NCBI GenBank assembly: GCA_038049695.1
Contig: CP142453.1
Coordinates: 123,975,001 to 124,039,000, forward strand
Origin: Cinnamomum chago
Taxonomy: Eukaryota; Streptophyta; Magnoliopsida; Laurales; Lauraceae
Direction of reading: 5' to 3'
Length of the DNA stretch: 64,000 nt
The notes beneath the pieces are model-generated. The model did no database searches. It was given only the letters and a program-made list of their open reading frames with translations, and was not told where the DNA came from. The translations under genes and the position numbers were made by a program. Within the stretch, counting starts at the first letter, position 1; each line of letters opens with the position of its first letter. Shown here one piece after another: positions 45,998-55,950 of the stretch.

Positions 45998-48030
45998 CAA
46001 GACTCGCCTTTTATTACAAGACTTCGACCAAATGAATTAGAAATCAAGCTCTGCTTAAGTGCGGGACTCCTATAGGTGAAAATTCTACTTACATTGTCAT
46101 CCCTCTTTATTAGTACAAATGGATCGAACAAGGGTAGCAACAGAGCTGGGCATGTTTACCAAGAAAAAAAAAGTCAGAGTTGGGTCATCTTGGCCTTGGA
46201 TATTACATTAATCTGAATATCTCAGCCTAGTTTAATGAAGTCCCTGCAAGTTTTAGAACCCATGTAATTGGGAGGCCCCTCAAGAACATTTGGGTAAAGA
46301 AAATTTGGCCTGCCTTCAGTTACTGAAATTAATACCTTATGACTTGTGAATATTATTTACACGAGGCGTTGAAAGTCTGAACGAGAACCAGTGAAAAAGA
46401 GCTCCCTTGGGCTTGAATATGCCTCTTGACCATGACCGCAGCCGTGATGTTGACATTACAGTCCACTGAATCGTGATCCACATGATATGAAAGGCATAAA
46501 CTCTGCAGGCTTTTGCATATACCACCATCTGTTTGCCTATGTTTAGGAAAGCCCTACTGATTTAGGAACTATAATTAAAAACCCTATCTAGGGATGATTG
46601 AACCTTCTTCTAGTGATGGGTTCTAATCGATCTAATCCTGAGGTGCATTTTTCTTATCACAAAATGCTACTATATTCAGAAGAGGAAGTACACTTTCTAG
46701 GTGAAATATGGCTAATTCAAAAGGTTCTATTGAGAAAACATACGTTTTGCTTGGTTAAGGATACAGCACTGCTTAATAAAGGAAATATGGTGGGTCCACC
46801 TAAACAAACAAAACAAGGTTTGGTCCTTCCATTACTCATCACCACTGGTGACTTTTGAAAATGGCAGAATTGGACAACCACTCAACTGTTAAGGGATGGG
46901 TGGTGCTGATGAGATATTTGTGCATGTAAGATCAGATTTTATTTTATTTTTTCCCTTCTTCTTCTTATTTTGGACCACTTGTTTGGCTTAAGTACATTTC
47001 CATTATTAGGGAGTGAGCTCACTGTCTACAATTTACTAGGATTTGTTCAAAATGGTACCTGCCATCTAAAAAATAATGGGCAGTTCAAAAACTCTAAAAA
47101 TATATTTTATTTTATGATTTAAAGGTTATTTATGTATTAGAGCTTTTGCCTCTTAAGAAATAAGCTAGGGAGGGGGATTTTTTTAAAGCATTTTTAGCTA
47201 AAGCAAATGGAGGAAGACAATACAAAATTGAAAAGTATTTAAAGAGAAAATGATCTCATAAATGTCTCAAAATGACCCAAACAGTAGGACACTACATTGT
47301 AATTTGTAAAAGTTAGGCCCCAATTAAATTATATCCAAGAAGTTTATTTTGAATTTCTTTCGTCCAATTATACTAATGCACTCCGCATCTTATTTGGGAT
47401 CCATATATATTTAGAATCCCATCCATTTTCTCAAATTTATTGTCATATCCGGATACAATATATGAGTTTTATGTAGGATCCAAATCTAAATCTATAAAGA
47501 CGGATTTGGGTCTAAATCCACCATAGTCCAACCAAAGATCCAAGCTGTTTGCATCCCTAAATGTAACCTGTTTTACTATAAATTTTTAGAAACTCAATTG
47601 AATGCAAACAAACAAGCAAAACAAGTTCATTCCTAAGCGTGGATGTGGTGCAAGATGGTTAGAGGTTAAAGGGTTAGGGGTTTCATGGGATGGGTCGTGC
47701 TGAGTTGAAGCATATTCATGCTTGGCACAGCTTTAGAAACACAGGCCAATATCTCGCCCAAGCCCAACAAAGGCTGTAAGCGCCTGGCCGTAGCTAGCCT
47801 GCCTCAAACATGGCAACCCTATTTAGTCAACAGTATCAGGCCTAGGCGTGCTTTCAATCACTTGATTGAGTAAATCAGTCACTAAACTACAACCACTACA
47901 AGAGGCTATGCTGCTCTTTTTATGAAGAAGTTTCATTCATGTGCAATCATTGAATTTTAAAACATCATAAGAAAATAGTGGTACATAAGTAAAAGAAAAA
48001 TAAAAAAAGAATTGGGTGAACAACGTTAAA
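45998..48030. other. Intergenic DNA with repeat fragments
   Basis: No gene recognised. The segment 47690-47840 shares wording with 54850-54990 (cacaggccaatatctcgcccaagcccaac type), and a hAT-like inverted terminus ttgcatccctaa is at about 47560. Both are probably fragments of decayed transposons. Confidence 0.5.
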
Positions 48031-48035
48031 AAAAA

Positions 48036-49178
48036 GAGGTTTTTACTGGAAAAATCACTTTATGTGGTCAGTACACCGAACTGGAAACATTAGGCAAACA
48101 TGCATCTAAGAGAGAATCCGTACAGGATTCTTAATTTTTTTGACCTTTTTTTTTTTTTTTTTTTTTTTTTTGTAGAATTCGATCCTAAGAGAGAAAGTGA
48201 CCTTAATACATTTTAGTTCTCTACGTCGAATTCGACCTTGTCAGAAACACCCGAAGATCGCATTCGACCAGAAATGTACATGAGTTTTTCTAACTTTAGG
48301 TACTGGAGGGCAGTACATTTTTCTTAAAACATAAAAATTTCTTCGATTGTGAGTCTTACAAGGAAAAATAAAAACAGAAAAATAAAGGCAAAGGATGTCG
48401 TATAATCTTTTTTGATAAAAATATCCCCTATTGTGAGTCTTTGTAAAATCTTCTGTAAGAAATTAAGTTGCATTTAATTAATCATATTAATAATGATATT
48501 AGAGGTTGTAGAGATTTAGAACCCAGTTAGTTATATTTTTCCTCCTTGTGTAAAAATTAGATGGTCTAATTTGCATATATGGGTTGCAATATGGCAGGCC
48601 ATTTCCTTTCCTTCTCCTACTACTTCTTTCCTCTTACTCTCTTATACCTTTTCTCTTTTTCTTTTCTATTTCACCATCACCCTTATGTTTTTTCTTTTTG
48701 TGTTTGTTTTTCTCTCTGCTCTCTTCCTCCTTTGGGATGCTCGAGAATGACACTGGTTACTGATTCACTCTTTTAATGAACATCCCTAGAATTCAAACAA
48801 GAGGGATTCGAGTGGGATGAGTAGAGCTTCCTCTATTGGGTTCACTTAGAACACGAATTCCTAAAAATGATAGCCCTCCCAGTACCTAAAGTTATAAAAA
48901 AAAAAACTCATATACATTTCCGGTCGAATACAACCTTCGGGTGTTTCTTACAAGGTCGAATTCGACGCAAAGAACTAAAATGTATTAAGGACACTTTCTA
49001 TCTCATGGTCGAATTCGACCTCCAGCGCTGAAACTGAATGTCGAATTCAACCACCAAAAAAATGGTAAAAAAATATATACGAATCTTGTACGAATTTCCT
49101 GTTAGGTGCATGTTTGCTTAATGTTCCTCATTCGGTATACTGATCACATAAAGTGGTTTTTCCGATAAAAACCTCTTA
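48036..49178. mobile_element. Long-TIR element, MULE-like, non-autonomous
   Basis: Inverted repeats of nearly 300 bp lie at about 48036-48325 and 48866-49178, starting aagaggtttttac/at on both sides. Each arm contains several copies of the palindromic word gtcgaattcgacc. The arms match closely but not perfectly, with a long T run in the left arm. TTAAAAAA flanks both ends, which could be part of a 9-bp duplication but is low-complexity. Long TIRs around a short non-coding core are typical of Mutator-like elements. The 540-bp core has no recognised gene fragment. Confidence 0.78.
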
Positions 49179-49701
49179 AAAAATTAAGTTATTTTCCGTG
49201 AAATTTTTTACCAATATAATCCTCATCAGTCCCAGTATTTGGAAATATTCTCACCTTTCTCCAAGATAATAATTTAAAAAAAAAAAAAAAAGCTTTCTTG
49301 CAAAAAAAAAAAGGCTCTTACTCTCCAAAAAGATAACTTCCTTTCTTTGCTAAAAAAAAAAAACGATTTTCCCCCAAAAAAATAATAATTTCACAAACAT
49401 CATCTTTGACAATGAGTTAGACCTAGATGTAGACCATTAGCACAATTGCTTGTAGTAAGGAAGTGACTCGAGGTGTCTAGATTCTGGATACACCACAAAG
49501 TGCACTGTATCCCAACCCCTATCCACCCTTTGACTCTCTCTTTAGATGTTATTACTCACCATTTTATTAAATATCCTCCACTTGCAGAGGCAGATGTTGA
49601 TAGTCATATAGGGCTGAAGCTTGTCAACACCCAACTTGATTAGGTGCCGGACCAAATAGTCTACTCTTGTTGCATCATATGTCATTCATCATAGAGGCCT
49701 G
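49179..49701. other. Intergenic DNA
   Basis: A-rich runs at 49274-49310 and 49352-49381. No gene recognised. Confidence 0.5.
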
Positions 49702-49825
49702 CTACTTGGACCGAAATGGGGGACCGAACCATGGCCCGGTCCCCCATCCGGACCACAGCCCTGGGATTCTGTGGTCCGGATGGGGGACCGGGCCATGGTT
49801 CGGTCCCCTATTTCGGTCCAAGTAG
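49702..49825. mobile_element. Hairpin miniature element 1
   Basis: Two 57-bp arms (49702-49758 and 49769-49825) are inverted copies separated by a 10-base loop. The single difference (49718 against 49809) would be a G-U pair in RNA. If the ends are taken as cttggac...gtccaag, ta flanks both sides, as expected for Tc1/mariner-type insertion; this boundary choice is inference. GC-rich with no coding capacity. Confidence 0.85.
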
Positions 49826-50477
49826 ACTTAATCTTCATCATATGGTCCTGAAAGTTAGATAAGAAAGTGACTTAGATCCAGATGATTTTATAGTAAACTT
49901 CTCACAAAATCTTTCCATCTCCAACGATGATTTTATGAAAAATCCGATTGCCCGTGATGATTTTATGAGAAAAAAAAATTGATTTTTTGTATTTTTATTC
50001 TCATCTTTAATTTTTATTGCCTAAAGAATATTCAATTTTCAATGATATTTTGTAATACTATTCCAAGAAAAATCATAAATTTTAACTTACTCTCATATTA
50101 TCTATTGGCAATGTTGCCCCGGCATAGACATTTCTAACATGGCTCGTCACATCAGCAAATATGTTGATTTTAAAAGGAAAGAATATCAACGGCGAAATAA
50201 TAAATAAAGATGAGCTTTTTTAAATCATGCAGTTAGTGTTGGATCATGAAGTAGTGTCAAATTAATGTGAGTGTCATTCATCAAATAATAATAATAATAA
50301 TAAGTCAGTGTATGCCTAAAGTATCAGCTAAGTCCAACATATTTAACATGAGAAGGTGAATATATTTTGTAATAAGGCTAGATCCAGGGTGTTTTAGGCC
50401 CAATAGGTACATCTGCTAAGCCTGTCCAAGCCTGGCGCTCCATAATACCCCTCCCCATTATGCTTTTAAAAAGTCTA

Positions 50478-50598
50478 CTTGGACAAACTTTTTTGGCCAG
50501 AATTTGGCCAACCCATATGGTTTGCATTGAATATCACTATGATATTCAATGCAAACCATATGGGTTGGCCAAATTCTGGCCAAAAAAGTTTGTCCAAG
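50478..50598. mobile_element. Hairpin miniature element 2, perfect 59-bp arms
   Basis: Arms 50478-50536 and 50540-50598 are perfect inverted copies around a 3-base loop (cta). The terminus CTTGGAC is shared with the hairpin at 49702-49825, and ta precedes the left end while ca follows the right. It has no coding capacity. Absence of any arm mismatch suggests recent origin or continual correction. Confidence 0.88.
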
Positions 50599-51280
50599 CA
50601 GCATTACTCTTATGCTTTTGATGGTCAAATCCAATCTTGCTTTCGTCTCGCAACTAGGAATGGAAATGGGTCGGATTAAATGGGTGACTCTTCGCGATCC
50701 ACTCCTTTTAAGGGTGGTTTTGTCAAAGCTATTCTGGGTTCAAAGCAGATATGGTTTTTTTGGGCAGGTTCAGGGTTTCTGTCATCTCTCCCTGCTTACA
50801 ACAGTCAAATCTGTTTTACTGGAATATAAATCATAATCTAGGGATTCATGTTTAAGTAATTCAGTTTAGTCTTAGATGGAAGTAAAACCCACTACCTCTC
50901 TATAAGTCTTATCACTCATGCTTCATACCGGTACTTCTAAGTTGTAATTACTAACGGTGGCATCATGGCCAAAGTGACTGAGCCCAAGTGACTTTGGCCT
51001 GATGCTAAAATGAAATTTTGAACTTTGAGTGCAACCCAAAATTTGAAAGGGTAAGAAGTAAGGTTCAGGTCAGATTAGATTTGTTTTCATTAGATAGAGA
51101 TCTCGAATCTTCCAATGAACAAATCTTGCATTAATTTCCTCAAAAGGGAAGTGCATCCATGTTAATATCATTCATAAACTGTGAGACAACAACGTTCCTA
51201 AACCTAAATGGTACTATGATGAGCACTGTAACCTTACATCAATGAGTAAAGCCAGCTCAACCCAGCTCAGTTAGGCTCTC
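50599..51280. other. Intergenic DNA left of the Copia element
   Basis: No gene recognised. A hAT-like start (taggaatggaaatgggtcgg) occurs at about 50656 without a found partner. Confidence 0.45.
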
Positions 51281-51594
51281 TGTTATTATCTAGGACTACG
51301 AAAAGAGATCAATCACGCACAGAAGAACGCAGAGATTTACGTGGTTCGGCTTTTGGCCTACGTTCACGAGGAAGACAGGAGAATCACTATGCAATCAGAA
51401 TAGAGGTGTACATCCTAAAGACTCTGAGTCTCTATTTATAATATTAGCCCCAAACCCTGTTACACCCAAACCCTACTTCTAATCACAGTAGACTTACTAT
51501 AATAGGCTTACTTCTAATCAAAGTACAACTTGGGCAATCCAGGAGCCCGGTTAACCAAGACTTACTAATTAATAGTGAGTCATACTAATTAACA
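51281..51594 (-). repeat. Copia LTR (3' copy in element orientation)
   Basis: Contains a TATAAATAGA box at 51431-51440 on the minus strand. It closely matches the LTR at 54286 over its full 314 bp. Confidence 0.93.
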
Positions 51595-52117
51595 AATCTT
51601 CACCTTGGCGAACATTGAAGCTGATCCTCATGTATAAAATACGTCTCACCGTCTCCACCTGCCCCTGAGGGCACTCAGGTACCGAACACACCAATCAAGT
51701 CCAAGCAATGCTTGAACTTGAATTTAACACATTCCTTCATGAATGCACCAAATCGCTTGTACCATTGTCCAAAGCTTGCTTCGACCCATACAATGATTTC
51801 TTCAAATTGCATACATGATCAGGAACCTTTGTCTACACTCTACTTACACAGGAAGCTCATTCCTCTTCCTCGTAGAACCGCTTGCATCCGATGGCCTGAT
51901 CTTCCCCATCAAGAGACTCAATCTCTTACAACAGTCATAGTTGTTGCATGTTGACTACTTTCCAGCCCTTTCTTTAATTCAAGAGACTCATCCGTCAATA
52001 TGTATGTAACCATATCATCACGGCTACCGTCTGATTCGACGCGTACATCGTCAAATCTTCAAAACCGTATCTAACCAGCGGTTTTCTTTCTCTCTGCGGT
52101 CTACCTGTCTACGGCAT

Positions 52118-53110
52118 CTACGGCTCTGTCCGCTGCATCTGCCGCACAGTCTGACTATCCCATGTATCCCGGGAGGAGCCTGATGCACTCTCCTTCCTCA
52201 CTAGGATGTCTGACTCCACCTGAATGGTGTCACCGCTGCTACCTACTTTTGTCTCATCCACCTCCTTTCTCGCTTCGAGTAAAGCATCCTCCTGAAATGT
52301 AACATCCCTGCTGATGATAAATCTGGGTGAATCCTGATCGGTATACCACAACCTGTATCCTTTCACCCTAGAAACATATCCCACCAAGATGCACTTCACA
52401 GCCCTTGGTTCTAACTTATCGGTTTTCACGCTAGCATAAGCTGGACAACCGAAGATCCTCAAGTTAGAATAATCAGCTGGATTACCTGACCACATTTCTT
52501 CCGGTGTTTTGCAACCAATATTTATGTGTGGAGACCTATTTATCAAGTAGCCTGCAGCATTTGCTGCCTCAGCCCAAAAGTCTTCAAACAATCCTACAGT
52601 AAACAACATACAACGAGCTCTCTCCAAGATCGTTCTGTTCATTCTCTTTGCAACTCCATTCTGCTCTGGCATTTCTGTAGTGGTGTCATGCCGAACTATG
52701 CCATGATCTTTGCAATAGTTCCCAAACCATGTTGATCTGTACTCCTTGCCATTACATGTCCTCAACTTCTTCACCTTCCTGCCAGTCTGTTTCTTAACTA
52801 TCTCCTTCCATCGCTTGAATGTAACAAAGGTTTGATCATTTGTCTTCAGAGTATAAACACAGACTTTCCTTGAATAATCATCAATAAAAGTCAGCATAAA
52901 CCGGAACCCGCCCTTGGAGTAAACCTTCAAAGGCCCCCATACGTCTAAATGAACATAATCAAGGATACCTTTCGTGCGATGAGTACCTGTGTCGAAACTG
53001 ACCTTTTGATGCTTTCCGAAGATACATCTCTCACAGAAATTCAACTTGCCTATCTTCGTGTCACATAGCAAATTCCGATTGCTCAGTATTGTAAATCCCT
53101 TCTCACTCAT
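52118..53110 (-). pseudogene. Copia integrase with substituted catalytic residues
   Basis: Open for 330 codons. It has the zinc-binding tail (NFCERCIFGKHQKVSF), the core (HLDVWGP with catalytic Asp, DDYSRKVCVY) and the GKKTP-like EEMWSGNPADYSNLRIFGCPAY region. The second catalytic position, normally DNG, reads CNGKEYRS, and the usual ERMNRT motif reads KRMNRT. Asp and Glu of the active site therefore appear replaced, and the enzyme is probably inactive despite the long open frame. The frame ends before any RT motif. Confidence 0.85.
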
Positions 53111-53128
53111 GTGACCTAGGCGTAAGTG

Positions 53129-53948
53129 TCATAAGCGCGTTAAGACAAATTCATGGTCATCTGAGGAAGACATTGCAGCTCCACCTATAACAGTATTTCC
53201 GGACAAAACATACAAGTTTCCAACTCTATTGCCTCTCATAAGAATCAGAGCACCTTTCACAACCTTTATAACTTCACCTTCAACTAAAAACTTACAACCG
53301 TCAGAGTCCAAAGCACCAAGAGAAATAAGATTCTTTTTCAGATCAGGAACATGCCGAACATCTGCTAACGTTCTAACGATTCCATCATGCATCTTGATTT
53401 TCACTGTTCCGATCCCAACCGTCTTACATGCAACATTGTTGCCCAGCAAGACACTACCACCGTCGATTTCTCTATAAGTGGTAAACCAGTTCCTATTAGG
53501 ACACATGTGGTAAGAACAACCCGAATCAAGAATCCATTCATCCTGACGACGAATTCCATATTCAATCACAAAAAAATGCATTATCAGAAACACAATTTGA
53601 TCTTTCATCTTCAACACTGACTGAATCATCAGATGACGAATCTTCTATTACTTCTTTCCCTTTCTTTTGCCTTTCGGGACAATTTTTTCTGATGTGTCCT
53701 TTCTTATGGCAATAATAACATTCAATGTTCTTCCTGTTGGATCTATGTTTGCCCTTACTACTGGAGTCTTTTGTTCTTCTTTGTACTACCAAACCCTCAC
53801 CCAAACCAGCATTGTCAACCGCAACCTTTTTCTTCAACTCCTTAGAGTTCAAGGCTGCTTCTACATCCTCTTTGGATAAAGTATCTCTACCACACATCAT
53901 GGTATCAACAAAATGCTCATATGAGGGTCGTAACGAGCACAACAACAT
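53129..53948 (-). pseudogene. Copia gag C-terminus and protease, frameshifted
   Basis: The gag part (53562-53948) has [15 protein letters not shown] and the zinc knuckle [14 protein letters not shown]. The protease part (53129-53629) has the active site WILDSGCSYHMCPN and the VRHVPDLKKNLISLG segment typical of Copia. The two are in different frames around 53562-53600, so the polyprotein is broken. The N-terminal half of gag is missing. Confidence 0.85.
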
Positions 53949-54011
53949 GATAGCTTGGTCCTCATCATCAAATTCAACATTGATATTTTCCAGATCTCAC
54001 CGCTGAAGAAT

Positions 54012-54215
54012 CTATTCATCCCGACGACGAATTCCATATTCAATCACAGAAAGTGCATTATCGGAAACATAATTTGATCTTTCATCTTCAACACTGACTG
54101 AATCATCAGATGGCGAATCTTCTATTACTTCTTTCCCTTTCTTCTGCCTTTCGTCTTCTATTACTTCTTTCCCTTTGATGATCGTGACCCACCAGATCGT
54201 TCGACCTTCGCACAA
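54012..54215 (-). pseudogene. Duplicated gag fragment next to the primer site
   Basis: About 140 bp (54016-54155) repeats 53541-53675 in the same orientation (motif [11 protein letters not shown] in both). It takes the place where the gag N-terminus should be, suggesting template switching or rearrangement during reverse transcription. Confidence 0.8.
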
Positions 54216-54285
54216 TCCGTGACCCTTTCGAAATCTGATTCAACGGATCTCCTCCGATCACGCCAAAAGTGCTCTTATGCCAGTT

Positions 54286-54599
54286 TGTTATGATTTAGGG
54301 CTACGAGAAGAGATCAATCACGTACGGAAGAACACAGAGATGTACGTGGTTCGGCTTTTGGCCTACGTCCACGGGGAAGACAGGAGAATCACATTGCAAT
54401 CATAATAGAGGTGTACATCCTAAAGACTCTGAGTCTCTATTTATAATATCAGCCACAAACCCTGTTACACTCAAACCCTACTTCTAATCACAGTAGACTT
54501 ACTATAATAGGCCTACTTCTAATCAAAGTACAACTTGGGCAATCCAGGAGCTTGGTTGACCAAGACTTATTAATTAATAGTGAGTTATACTAATTAACA
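54286..54599 (-). repeat. Copia LTR (5' copy in element orientation)
   Basis: TATAAATAGA-type box on the minus strand at 54436-54445. Full-length partner of the LTR at 51281. Confidence 0.93.
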
Positions 54600-54604
54600 C
54601 TCCC

Positions 54605-55909
54605 TCAAGCTCTACTCAAGAGCCAGCTAGTCGAACTAAGCCGAAGCTAAGGTTGATTTGCTCACCACCACACCTCAATGGGCTCATGAGCAACTCGATT
54701 GTGGCCTTCTGGGCATGGCTCGGGCTCATCACCATTAATTTAACATTAGGTATGAGACCAACTCCAAACACAAGAACCAGCTTGGCTCATGAATATACAC
54801 AAAATGTATGCATAAGGAAGACAACTTTAGCCCAAGCCCAAGCTTTAACAAGGCAATATTAGACACAAAGGCCCATATCCGGCCCAAGCCTAACACAGGC
54901 ATAAGCTCCTAGTTCGAGTCTGGCCCACCTCAATCATGTTAGCCCGGCCTGCTCATTCAATCCATTGGGCTTGGCGGGGTCAGGCTTTCTATTACTTGTT
55001 TTGACATATAAGTCATTAGCCTACAAGCAATACTTATTTGGGCAGTGTCATGCTTCGTGCCTTCTATATATCTCACTTATCTAAGACCAGCCCAAATATT
55101 AAACGGGCCCAAATTTAGATCTAGTCCTGGGCCGAGTACATCAACGGCCCAATGCCCAAAGCAGGCCAGGGCGGAGTTGGCACAACCCATGTACAGCCCC
55201 TAACATGACTCATGCTTGTAAAAATCAAGCTTGAGCTCAATAAACTGAAAACAAGCCAAGATCAAGCTTGGCTGGTCTATCTCGATTTGAGCTCAAATGG
55301 TGGATCAGGCAGTCAGGCCCAAGCTCGAGGTTTACCAATCATTTCCATCCATACTAATAAGTAATCAGTTTATAGTTCTTGCTTCCATAATTTGGCTTAT
55401 TACAAATTTGATGGTAGAACAAAATAATCTGATTGGTACAGAGGATTCAAATGAAGGCCTGGTTTCGAGTCTGTACTCGCAGACACAATAACAATGATTC
55501 GAAGAATTGGCATCACGGCCAATTGATGGCATGTTTGTAAGCATTTGAATACATATGAGGATGATTAAATGGTCATTGGTGGCATATTTGTAAGCATTTG
55601 AATACATATGATTTATATCATAATTGGTTAAAAATGCAGATCAAACGAGAATTTTAAAAAATGAGCATCAAATAACATTTCCTTTTAGGAAAAGAGGATC
55701 AAAAGAAGATGGAAATGAATACCCAACCAACCAACACCGTAGTAATTCAATACAAAGGAAAGTGAAAGTCATATCTGCTTCCCCACCTTATAACCTTTAC
55801 ACCTCACTCAATATCTTTCACCCCTCACATCTTTTGTTAGAGTTTTTTTCCTCTGTGAATTATTCTCATGTATTTTAATGCAAACATGCAGGCCCTAAAT
55901 GACTTTAAG

Positions 55910-55950
<41 letters not shown>

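Larger units (their letters stand above)
51281..54599 (-). mobile_element. Ty1/Copia retrotransposon lacking reverse transcriptase
   Basis: LTRs of 314 bp each (51281-51594 and 54286-54599) start tgtta and end taaca on the plus strand. They are flanked by ctctc (51276-51280) and ctccc (54600-54604), a 4-of-5 target duplication. Beside the right LTR the minus strand reads CTGGCATAAGAGC, a degenerate initiator tRNA-Met primer site. Beside the left LTR is a tract matching the usual Copia polypurine end. The internal 2.7 kb holds gag zinc knuckle, protease and integrase in Copia order, then about 520 bp of non-coding DNA. RT and RNase H are absent, so mobility would need proteins from a partner. 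Confidence 0.92.

Noticed and set aside
45802..46035. Glycine-rich open frame
   Set aside because: Produced by homopolymer G runs in a tandem duplication; no start context or conserved domain.
48579..48776. Phe/Ser-rich open frame inside the long-TIR element
   Set aside because: It arises from a T/C-rich tract and has no protein-like motif; not evidence of a captured gene.
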